A DNA stretch of 64,000 nt. Source: Heliocidaris tuberculata. Its lineage: Eukaryota; Echinodermata; Echinoidea; Camarodonta; Echinometridae. The notes beneath the pieces were generated by a model. It was not told the origin of the DNA. It saw only the letters and a list, made by a program, of their open reading frames with translations, and did not search any database. Below are positions 26,001-38,900 of this stretch, piece by piece; positions within the stretch are counted from its first letter, which is position 1; each line of letters begins with the position of its first letter. The stretch lies in NCBI GenBank assembly GCA_025618425.1, contig CM046844.1, positions 805,253-869,252 of the forward strand. The letters are read 5' to 3'. Made by a program: the position numbers and the translations under genes.

Positions 26001-29000
26001 AATAGCAAAAGGATTTTAATTTTCATCCATCAGAAAATATACATGTAGTCCCATCCATACATATTTTTGCTGTAGATGCCAAACGTGACAGACGGGACAT
26101 TACTTTATGAATCATAATTATCTTCATAAAATTAAAATTCCGCCAAGTTAGCAGTAGAAATGAATTTCCCCCCTACCAAAGAGCAAGACTGCAAAATTTT
26201 ATTCAAAAACAATGATCTAATTTATTGTAAATGCAAAAAGTACCTTAAAAAACGTGACAGACGGGACAAAAATCCATTCGACCTTTGACCTCCATTAAAT
26301 CAGAAGAATATTGATATTTTAAAAAATTTTGTACATATAGACATAAAATTCCCCTTAGTCCTAACTAGATTTTGTTGTCTTTATTAGTATAACAGATGAA
26401 ATTTCTAAAAATGACTCAATATGTAATTAACCATATTTTACAATAAAAATGTGTAATTTCATTTTTGGGTTAAAAAATGGCCATTTTGGGTCAAAATATT
26501 CAAAAAATTAAAAAACTGAATATTGTTCCATAAAGTTCAAATCATGCATATTCAAATGACATAGAAGGAAAATGTTCAAAATAAACTTTGTTTTTTCACC
26601 AAAAGTGGACATTTTCATGGAACTACCCAGGGGTCTAACTCCCAGTATAAAGGGTATGGGAATGAGAGAATGTAGCAGTCCATGTCTTTACCATTAATTA
26701 CCAGAGCTGATGACATGAAGTTTTAAAAGAAAGTCCACAGTAGCACCTACAACTCCTCTTTCTTCACAGATCACAGGACAAAAAAAATGTTGGAGTTGCA
26801 AATGGATATATTACATTTACACTGTATCTCAATTTACCACACAAATGATTCGAGTACATGTATTAAGTAACTTAACCCTTTCAGGACAGTGATTATTTAA
26901 AGGGAAAGTTCACCCCGAAGATTACTTGAGTTTAAAAAATGCAGAAAAAATAAAGAAAAATATTGGCGAAAGTTTGGACAAAATCCGTGAAAGAATAACG
27001 GAGTTATGGACTTTTGAAGTTTTGATTTTGTGACGTCACATGCGAGCAGCTCCTTTATTATGTAATGTAATAAATATTCCATAAAATACAGTTTTCTCAG
27101 AAAATTTAGAATATTTTCGTCTGTGCATTTGATATATTGTCAGAAATGTTATTCAATACTAGATTCTGAAAAGAAACAATATTGATTTATCGTGGAACGT
27201 AAAAAAAAATGCGAATATATGGAATATTTATTACATGACCAATGGGCAGCTGCTCGCATGTGACGTCACTAATCCAAAACTTTAAATACTCATAACTCTT
27301 TTATTTTTTGACCGATTTTTACCAAACCTTCGCCAATATTTTTCTTTATTTTTTCTGCATTTTTTAAACTCAAGTAATCTTCAGGGTGAACTTCCCCTTT
27401 AAGGGCTAAATTGATCACATTTTGTTCTTCAAATTGGCAACAATAATATTTTTCTTTTAGTGCTACATGGTTCAAATAAGGTGTAATGTCTTTGAAAACA
27501 ATATACATGGTTAGAAATGTGTTGAAAAGTTGAAAGAAATTGCCGATTTTGATGAAAAACAATGATTTTAAACCTCTCAATGTGTTGCCAATTTAAAGAT
27601 CTCAAAGCTTATTCTTGTTTTTAAAATTCCTGACATCAAACGCAATATGGTCATGCAATAAAAATGGACATAGTGTGTGCAGAAATTTTTGCTCTTTCTA
27701 CTCGTGCATCTGGTATATTTTTTAGAGCTCTGGATCAAAAGTTATTGAGCCAAACCACAAAATGTGGTCAATTGTCTTGAAAGGGTTAAAAGTGACTTCA
27801 CTAGAAAGGGATTTGCTGGTATTTTCTTCAAACATTGCTTGGATCATAATGTACATGTACATGCCAGGGATTGATAGCTCAATCAAAACCACAAAACTGC
27901 ATGTCAAACAGTCAAAAGATCTATGGGTTGCCTCTTTGTACATGTACATGTAGCTCAACATGCCATTTCCTGTGGCTTGCAACACCGGTATTAGACTTCC
28001 CTTGGTGAATAAAGATTGACACATTTTGTGATCACTTCTGTAGACTGTAGTGTGAGAAGTGAGTATTGAAAAAATACAGTCTCTAGTACACCTGCAGCTC
28101 TAAGGCTCTATCCCAGAATATAATCCCAGAATATAATCCAGCAGGTATCCCTTGTTCATTGTTCCCACATGTATCTAATTTTTGCCATGTCATCTACATG
28201 TACATGTACCCTTCTTAACCGCCCCCCCCCCCCCCCGCCCTCTTGAGACAAGTACCATAATATGAAGAATAACTGGTTATTTATGTACACCTGTACAGTG
28301 TACATGTAGGCCGTTGATTGGCCCAAAGCCGCCCAAGGGATAAGTTTATTCAAAATTGTCATTGTATGAACATTTGTCACACAGCAAAATAAGGGCATCA
28401 TTTCATACATGTATGAGAGCTAATACATCATCATCATGTGAACACTGAGTCACATACATGTACATGTATGTAGGGTTAAGCATGAGTAGGAAGTAAAAGT
28501 GATAAAAAATGACATAAATGAAATGTACAGAACTTGAAGAGAACTCGACACAGGTGCCCGGGACACATTGGGGCTAAAAAAATCCAAGTCCATACCCCCC
28601 AAATTTCAAAATTTCAACTGTTAAATTTGGGCTAATGGATATACACTTTACAAATGTTAGTCTGGACCTCCTAAGAAAAGAAGTTAGTGTGGAGCTCTGA
28701 CTTACATGTAAAAAACACAGTTGTTCTATTAAAGTATCAATCTGCTTCATTCCCTCCAAAACAAGTTCATTTCGTATGAAAATTCTGTTAAGTTTTAAGC
28801 AATGTTTCCTCTCATGTCAATGAGCTTTATATAATGTACAAATGTCCAACCCTCTCTCACTCATATCTTCCTCTCTTCCTCTACCCTTACATTTCCCTTT
28901 ATCCTTCTGTTCATCTCTTTCATCCATCTTATCATCTCTCATCTTATCATCTCTCATCTTATCATCTCTCATCTTATCATCTCTCATCTTATCATCTCTC

Positions 29001-32000
29001 ATCTTATCATCTCTCATCTTATCATCTCTCATCTTATCATCTCTCATCTTATCATCTCTCATCTTATCATCTCTCATCTTATCATCTCTCATCTTATCAT
29101 CTCTCATCTTATCATCTCTCATCTTTTCATCTCTCATCTTATCATCTCTCATCTTTTCATCTCTCATCTTTTCATCTCTCTTTAACTCTGAAGGTATATA
29201 AACTTCCATGTAGCCCACTTTCATGTCAATTTACACAATATTTTGTTTTCTCTCTCTATCAATCTCCCCATCTCTCTTTTTTTTCTTCTCTCTCTCTGTT
29301 TCTCTCTCTCTATCTCCCTTTCTCTATCTCCCTAATCTCTCTCTTTTTTCTCTCTCTATCTCCTCCCCCACCTCTCCCTCTTCTATATTTTTTTCTCCCT
29401 CATGAGCTCTCTCACTTTCTTATCCCTCTCCTCTCTACATCTACAATGTATCTCTTTACATATCAATCACTTCCTCTTAGTTTCTACATCATATATACAG
29501 TCAGATCAATTATTTCCTCTATTAGCTTCCTCTTTAACTACATGTACTTTCCCTCTGTAAATATTTATTCATACTTTTAATCCTGTTCCATCAATTGCCA
29601 TTGATCTAAAAGGTATTCGATTAACCCTTTCAGGACAGGAATTATTGAAGGGCTAAATTGATCACATTTTATTCTTCAAATTGGCAACAATAATATTTTT
29701 CTTTTAGTGTTGCAGGGTTCTAATAAGGTGTAATGTCTTTGAAAACAATATACATGGTTAGCAGGATGGTTAGATATTTTGTTGATTAGTTGAAAAAACT
29801 GCCAATTTTGATAAAAAAACAATGATCTTGAACTTCTCAATGTGTTGCCAATTTAAGGTTTTTAAAGCTTATTCTCATTTTCAAAATTCCTGGCATCAAA
29901 CGAAATATGGTAATGCAACAAAAATGGACATAGTGTGTGTAGAAATATCTGCTCTTTCTACACGTGTATCTGGTATATTTTTTAGAGCTCTGAATTAAAA
30001 GTTATTGAGCCAAACCACAAAATGTGGTCAATTGTTCTGACAGGGTTAAGCACATTTTACTTACAGTTTCAAAACACTGCACATATTGCTCCACTTGTCT
30101 GGGCACTTACATGTAAGTATAGTGACCAAAAGAAAAGAGGTTGAGAAAACACAAAGTAATGTTTCCTGAATATTGTTGCCCTCAATATCTTTTCATTTTC
30201 TGCAGAAAAAAAGAATCACTCAGGAAGTCCTCATTCTCTGTTAACAATTACTATGTTTTAAGGTGTGTGTTTCACTTTCACTTTGATATGCAATTGACCA
30301 TTCTTATTTCCATTTTTTTCTGCAGAAAATAAGAAGATATTGAGGGCAACAACATTCAGGAAACATTACTTTGTGTTTTCTCAACCTCTTTATTTTGGGA
30401 ATTCCCCCCCCCCCCCCACAAAAGTGAATCCATATATACTTTGAATAAGAGAGCATGGTAAAACAAATTACTTTTCTTGAGGCAAGTTACTGGTTAGAAG
30501 CTCTAAAGAAAAAAAAAATGGAAATAGGAATGGTCAATTGCATATCAAAGTGAAAGTGAAACACGCACCCTTTAAAACATAATATTTGTTAACAGAGAAT
30601 GAGGACTTCCTAAGTGACTCTTTTTTCCGCAGAAAATAAAAAGAACTATCAATCGAAGTAATTTCATGCACATTAATTCCTCATGATACTCAAGATGCTG
30701 CATGCATAATACACTGTCAATCACCCAAAGTGTTTTGTAGAGGTTTACATGTATGCATACATGTACACCATCAGGTTAAACACTTCAAATAATGCCTGCT
30801 GGGCAAGAACTGATCTTGGCTGAAGTGTTCGGGCCAAACATTCTTGCCACATGTATGTACAGTCCCAAATACCCATTTCTGTGTAAAGTACATGTGCTTT
30901 TCAGCGAGAATGGGTCAATTACTTATCATTTTGATGTTTCCAAAACCTTACAGCATTATTTTGAGATGGTTTCTTTAACAATATTATAGCACGGCAAGAA
31001 CTCTTTATCTTTAACTCTTTATCGGCGGTGGTCGACTAATGGCACAAACTATGGACTGCCAAGAGTTGACTTTTATCACATGTACAGTGTATACATGTGT
31101 GTTTTGTAAAGTTGACTTAATAATATGGCAAATCTACTGTTTTGATCTATACTGTAGGAAATATAGAGATAAATCATTTTCATTGTTTGGGCTACTGCTT
31201 TTCGGATCGGCTGTACCATAAATTCTCCACATATACAGAGACAGTAGAATCGATATATAAGTGTTGCATGAGTAAGCTGTGCTTTCATCCATTATCTTAC
31301 TTAAAATGAGCAGAGTACTTATGTCATGCTTTCTTTAATGCATACATCCAGTTCAAAGGTAATGTTTAGTTTCGGTAAGCCCTCAAAAACTTTTGGTCAG
31401 ATAGATTGGATTTTTGTTGATAAATAGCAAGATACTAGCAATACAAAGATCCTGTGAAGATTTCATGTCCTAAAGTGACATATAAATACAAATAACAATA
31501 TAAACTCCCAGCAACTTCAGCATGTACTATACACTGTGCTACCCAAACTGTATATGAGTTTTAACTGTCCCATCACCAGTCTTCTAGAAGGAATTTGTTT
31601 ATCCATGGTCCATACTTTAATGCAGCGTCGGAAATACACGGGGGCGACGGGCGATTTCGCCCTCGTCGGCCCCCATATCGCCCCAATAAATGCTGGAAAA
31701 CCTGTATTTGGGGGCGACCGTTTTCATATGAGTCGCCCCCATAAATGATTCGAAAGAAAATCACTAATATGCTCAAAAAGCAGCTAAATTCAACCTTTTA
31801 TCTCGTTGTTTATTCGGAGCTTAGTACATCGCGAGTGTGTAGCATCGTGAGCGCTAGACCAAATGACAACAATTACAGTATAGCCAGATATCGCACGGAA
31901 CTGAAGATAACGCTTTTTTCATGCATACTACAGTAACTACCCGCATTGACGCATTCTATAACACGGTTGTATAAATTCATCGACAGCTTCATTTCACTTA

Positions 32001-35000
32001 GTCTTTGCGCGACACTTTTTGTGAAAATTTCCTTTCCGAAAAGCAATATCACTGTTACAATGATAGGTCTAAAATTACCATCATCCGTGTAATGAGACTA
32101 TCTCTAGATCTACGACCGGATACACCACACAGAGAAATTGTCCCTTACCACATTAAGTCCGTAGTCACCTCAAAAAATCAATCTGTAAAGCCAAAGCCTG
32201 CCTAAAAAATGCGGAATTAGTGCCATTTCTTCAAAGCACGCGGCGCTTAAGTCGGGTTGTGAGAAACAGAGTCACCGAAAACGCTCTACAAATCAGGAAA
32301 TCGGTGGATTTATGACGGGGTTTTATACTTATCGCGCGCGAGATTGATGCTCATCGAGTGTGATGGTATCCGCGAAAAATCAAATTGGAAAAGAAAAATC
32401 GCCGGAACTGTGCGCATTCACAGTATATATGTACGTACGTACGTCCAAGCGGATTTAGGAGTATTATGTGCGAGAAAAGAAAAAACACACACCAAGCCCG
32501 CCTCTGCGCAGGAAATATTCCTAATGACAGCAAATTCGAGTGAAATTGACCTATTGTTGAATTGACCTATTTTTGATTTATTCCTTCAAAGTTTTGAAAA
32601 AAAAAAAAAAATCTGATGGGGGGGGGGGGGGGGGGGGGTAAAGTTAAAATTTTAAAAATCTATGTTTTAAAATTAAATTGGGCAGTATGACGTAAAGTAA
32701 ACCTGTGCATGAGATAGTACGATTAGTACCAATGTAAACAGCAATCGCAATATCACAAAAAACCCAAATTGATAACCAGGCTGACAGTCTGCTCTTTCCA
32801 TTAAAATGGTAGCCCCAATAATATAAGAAATAGCCCCATAAAATTCAAAAGTAGCCCCAAGGCAAAAAAAAAAGTAGCCCCTAAAAAAAAAAAATTAATT
32901 CCTAGGCTGCTTTAATGTCCTTGTGGCATCCCTAAGGGCATCTTATAAATGACCAAAGCAAATTTTACATGTTTGTATGTATTTACACATTTATTACAAC
33001 TGTTGGTACCTGGTATCCTTGTTGGGGAGAATACCTTTAATATTACCCTGTATTACCCTTTGCGATTACCCTGCCCATCACATGGTACCTGCATTTTACA
33101 TACTATCCAAAGGGTGGATGTGTTATGGGTAAGTTCAAGGTATTTGTCTCATATGCTGCTGCCAGCACTGTCCTACCAGCATCATTATCATTTTTGGTAT
33201 ATCCAATAACTCTATCAAGATGATAGCCCTAAAATAAACATTTATCAGGCTAAATGAGAAGGAAAGGCCATTTGTAAAATTACTTTTTGTTTATTTTTCA
33301 TGAATTTTAGTAACGTACATGTATGAAAGAGCAAATGATCAAATACCATGGACTTGCCCTTATGATAATTAGCATTTCATCTTACCAAGTCAATGAGGTT
33401 GCTGAGATTCTTTTCAATTTCTTGAGGGGGAAGCCGCCTCATCAAGTCCAAGGCACAATCCAACTGACGCTCCAGATGACGATCTTCTGCCTGGAATGGG
33501 GAGGGGCAGAGAATCAACAGATAAATTAAAGATAATAAACATTGATTATACTACTTGTGGAGTTCCAGGAGTGTCAAATCTGACAGACATGTGCACTCTA
33601 CAAGAACTATTATTATTATCATTAATTATATTTAAAAAATACATGTGCAAGATATACTGATGTTACGTCCATGAATTCTGATTAACCGAGGTGTAAATAT
33701 TTGAAAGGAATGCCAGATCGTGGCAATATAGGGCCCTATGCAAAGATCATTCTTCACTATTAAATACCGACACAGCAATCGCATAGGTTCCTAGAAATCG
33801 CATGCTGCAGCTATTGATTTTACACATGTTCGCATGGTGACATCTTTACTGTTACATCTATGTACCAGTGGATAATTCTCCCATTTGTTCCAATACACAA
33901 ATGACTGAAATGTCAATTTCAAAAATGTATTAATCAGTAGGATTTTTTTTTTCGGGGGGGGGGGGGGCAATATTTTGTAGATGACATTATGCTTTCCACA
34001 ATATATTTTGAGTGCTTCCTAGAGGGAAAAGACGGTTAGGAGAACATGGGGAAATGATTATATTTTAGTGTATAATAAATGGGAGAGTGAGCATGAATAT
34101 GTCACAATCAACTTGCCAAATTGCCAATTTGAGTTTCACATAGAGTTGGTGTTAGTGATCTCGTTTTTCAAACAGTCATAACTTATTATTCAATTTCTAT
34201 CAAACTCTCACCATCCTGTTTTCTTATTTTTCTGTTTTGACACAAATCAAGTTCAAGCTCTTCTCCCATTTACTCAGTACAGAAAATTTTATAAATTTTC
34301 ATTTTCTTAGTTTTTGATGAAATGTGTCTTTTAGTTTTTACATGTACCTCGCCGTGGCGTCGTGCGCGCGTACGTGATTTGTTTCACATACGCATTAGCA
34401 GCGCGCGCACGCGACACGATCGCTGCGTATCTAGCTGCGACGACCGGTATACATTACGTACATGTACATGCCTAGATATGCGACACTAGCTGACTCGCAC
34501 CGCATGACTTTCATTAATGCTTGATAAATTGGATCATACAAAACAAATTTTGGGGCAAATAGTTGACAGTGTGCATCTTTGAGAACTGTAAGTGAGTATG
34601 ACTGCGAGTGTGAGCCCGTGAGGACATAGTGCATGTATTCCATGTAAAGCTCTTGTGAATTTGTGTCGCGGGTAACTCTGGTTTAACCCTTTCAAGACAA
34701 CTGACCACATTTTGTGGTTTGGCTCAATAACTTTTGATTCAGAGCTCTAAAAAATATACCAGATGCATGAGGTGAAAAAGCAAAATTTTCTACACACACT
34801 ATGTCCATTTTTGTTGCATGACCATATTGCGTTTGAAGCCAGGAATTTCAAAAAGGAGAATAAGCTTCATAATCCTTAAATTGGCAACACATTGAGAGGT
34901 TCAAAATCACTATTTTTTAATCAAAATTGGCAATTTTTTCAACTTTTCGACTAAGTTTCTAATGATGTATATTGTTTTCAAAGACATTACATTGTGTTAG

Positions 35001-35934
35001 AACCATGTAGCACTAAAAGAAAAATATTGTTATTGCCAATTTGAAGAACAAAATGTGATCAATTTACCCCTTAAATAATTCCTGTCCTGAAAGGGTTAAT
35101 AGTGTACGGTCACTACGGGAGCGACCCGAGTTTAGACTTGTTTGACTCATGTCCAGATGTCGACATCGGCCTTAATTTTATTGCGACATGGCGACATAGA
35201 TTTTCCATGCCGATACCAGCACTAATATGTTGTGTAAAAATATACATGTATGGGTAATGATTATCAAAGGTGCATGTATGATTGAATGTTTTCTTTAGAG
35301 AATGGAAATTAATGATTTTTGGGGTACAGGTTAAAAGGAGGAGGAGCTCGGAAGATACATGTATGTCACAGAGTTGCCAATTTGTGTTTGATTGATTACA
35401 ACTTCAAAAATTCATAACTTTCTGATTTCTTATCGTATTTTGCTCAAACCTTCACTGTTTCTTTAATTTTCTGCCTCTTTTAAAACAAACTTGTAATCAG
35501 GGTGGACTTCCCCTTTCAAAGGCCAAAAACTCACTCCTCTAATATACTGATCAGGTTGGTCGAATGACGGGTACTTGACTGTTTTTACAATAAAACCTTA
35601 AATTTATTGTCTTGACTGACTGACTGACAAAACATCCAAGCGAATGGTGAACCAGAAAAAGAAAAAAAAAGAGAAAAGATTCAGGCCCTTATTTGGGTTA
35701 GGGGTAGGGCATCCATGTTCCTATCATAATTCATCATTTGCTAAATAATAATTTTGATTTAACTTTACTTTTTATTCTATTAGCAACAGCACGAGTCATA
35801 GATATTTGCGAGCAAGCGAAAAGAGCAAGCAAAAATTTTGGCCTCATTGCATTAGATTGAAAATGTTTGGACAGGTTAATTCTTTATAAATCATACATAA
35901 ACTACTAATTTGTCGCACCATCACACACAGATGG

Positions 35935-35972
<38 letters not shown>

Positions 35973-38900
35973 GTGCTAATATATTGCACACATATATATA
36001 TATATATGCGTGCAATATATTAGCACAATTAAATTTAGAATGCCGCATCAGAACCACTAAGCATTGCACTGCCTTGTACTCTGTTCATCTAGTACAGCAC
36101 ATTCTTGGTTTCCGTGCCGATCTCGCCATCTTATAACGCTAATTGCACAGCAAAAGCTACACGTGAACAGTAAGTAAATCCACATCGATGTCGTCATAAA
36201 TTGTAATATTTTCATGTTTTCTCATGATTTGATCGTTGAAGTGGTCGGATGAGCTGAAAGAGGAAGATTTTAGCAAGCTCCGAAGGTGGTTTGCAAGGTT
36301 CACCGGACGTGGAAATGGATGAATCTTGCCCACTGATTTTTGTGTTTGTCTCTCATAGGGGAGACTTCACTTATACATGTACATGTACAAGCTTATCTGA
36401 AGATAAGCTTGTACTCCACAATAGCTTTAATGGGTGAATAGACTTCAGTAGGTTTTGCGTGTATTAGCAGGAATTGGTCCATTCTAGATCATTCATACAT
36501 GAGAGGAAAATAATTATTTAAAATTTCACTTTCAATTCTAAAACTTCAAATTTCTAGAATAGTAAGAGTTGAAGAGTCCCTTAATCAGGTAATCTATTAA
36601 AAATTAAGAAAATTTAAGAAAATCGACGGGAGCGATAAGAATTCGTGCTGGATGTCACGCACAACTTCCAGTCCTGTCCCAATAAGGGGTTCCCTACACG
36701 GTGCTAGGATGGAGACGCCTAAACAGAAATGGAAACGGAGACATGGCGCGCCAAATATAAATACCCTGCCCGAGCTTGCATATTTTTCCTAATTTATTTC
36801 TTTTGTTCTTCCTCTAGTCTATCCTCTTCTCTTTCCTTATGTATTTCTTTGTTTTTCCTTTTTTTAATATCCTCTTCTCTTTCCTAATGTATTTCTTTGT
36901 TTTTCCTTTCATCTATCCTCCTCTCTTTCCATGTATTTCTTTGTTTTTCCTTTTTTATATCCTCTTCTCTTTCCTAATGTATTAGGAAATGAACAACCTG
37001 CGCTGTTCATCTATCCAATACGTAGACAGTGCGAAGTCCATTGATTCACATGCCATGCGTGGACTTCGTGATCGCAACATCTAGCTCGCACTCGCGCGGG
37101 ATACAGACGCACTGAACTCTACGCAGCTGTTCAGTGGATAGAAGCAGTGATGCACAACGCGAAATAACTAAATACGTCCACAGACTCTAAGCTAGACTAG
37201 TGCCGACTTCAGGGCAGTTAGGTCATCGTTTCTCATGCAAATAACGATTGACTGACTACATGTGCAAGGTAAGAAAAACCTCATCCGTCCAGCCGAAACC
37301 TTGTAGATTTACACTTTTTTGATATTTTGATTGTCAATTTTTCTGGTCAAATATGTCCAGAACCACCTTAGCAAACACAGAGGGTGGTTTGCAAGGTTCA
37401 CCATGCGTGGGAATGGGTGATTATGAGGCATAGTATTTCTGTGTTTACCCATCACTCCGTTAGCATGAATGGCATGGACTGTACAACTCTATGGCCAGTA
37501 CCAGATTAATAAGCCGCAGAGTTCGTACAACTAACCTGATTCAGGGACTCTTCAACTCTTACCGTGCCACAAATTTGGCGATTCAGAATAGAAAGTGAAA
37601 TTTTAAATAATTATTTTCCTCTCATGTATGAATGATCTAGACTGGAAAAAGGCCCGCTGATACACGCAAAAGCTATTGAAGCCTATTCACCCGTAAAAGC
37701 TAGTCTGGAGTACAAGGTTATCTTCAGATCACTCACACTTATGCGAGGTTATTGGAGATAAGCTTGTAGTTGTACATGTATAAGTGGAGATAATTGGGTC
37801 TAGTCTATTTTCCTCTCTTGTATGAACAATCTAAAATGGATCATAGCCACTCACACTTATCATGCTTATGCGAGGTTATTGGAGATATCCTCGCACTCGG
37901 TACCTTCATACTGTGAGCAATTGCCTCCCATAGGCAACTGTGTGATATCTTGCCCATATGTGTGCAGGAGAGGAGCAAGATCACCGACCAAAAACGAATG
38001 CGGGCTAACTCGGCACTAGGGTGAAGTCGGCCCTACCAGAAATTCGAGGCCGGAGAGGTTGAATCAATCATGAAATACCAATCCATAAAGTTTTGATTTT
38101 GATTACTAAATACTAGCCAAGAATACATTTTTAAACCGTTCTTTTGATAGAATTGTATGAAATACTTATTTTGAAGTTCATCTTGCAATTTTCTAGAGCT
38201 AATATCATCCTATGAAAGTGACATTTTAGGCAGTTTAATCACAATTCACAGCTCGCATTCGCAATCACCGTGCGTTGCACTCACTGACTCGGTGACTGGC
38301 CATGGGTTTGGTACTCGGACTTGATGAATGAATTACTGCAAAATTCCGTAGATATTAATGATGTCTGTAACATAAACTGAAACTAACAACCGTTCATTTG
38401 ATTATATTAATATTACTTCCATAAATTCTTGATGCATGGATTTTGCAATATGTGTGTCCGACTCATCGCTCCGAGTCCATGCAAACACAGTGCACGCTAC
38501 ACACGGCCGGCGATTGCGAGCTGTGTCGTGTGATTAAACTGTCTAAAATGTTTACTTTTACATCATGTTACATCAAGAAAATTGCAAGATTATCATCTGA
38601 GTATTTCATACAATTATATAAAAAAGAATGGTTAATAAACGTATTCTTATCTAGTAATCACAACAAAACTTTACACATTGGTATTTCATGATCGATTTAA
38701 ACCCTCTGGGCTAACTCGGCCTCACTTTTCCCGTAGTGCCGAGTTCGCCCTAGTGCCGAGTTAGCCTGACCCCCCAAAACCAGCCTGAAAATTTCACTTG
38801 ATCAAGATGATAAAGATCCTATCGAAGGATCTAGCATGAAATTAGATATCCTATCATTCTAAAATGTAGAAGGAAGTATTTTCTCAAAATTTTGCGGATT

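Noticed and set aside
28925..29178. CRISPR-like array
   Set aside because: There are no spacers; the units are contiguous and this is animal DNA.
28817..29580. MRDDK-repeat and LSSYH-repeat proteins
   Set aside because: A 15-bp minisatellite keeps every frame open. Both strands are equally open, and the region is inside a CAPZB intron.
31536..32565. Short frames as a transposase gene
   Set aside because: They lie inside the hAT element but show no hAT dimerisation or catalytic motifs and are broken by stops.
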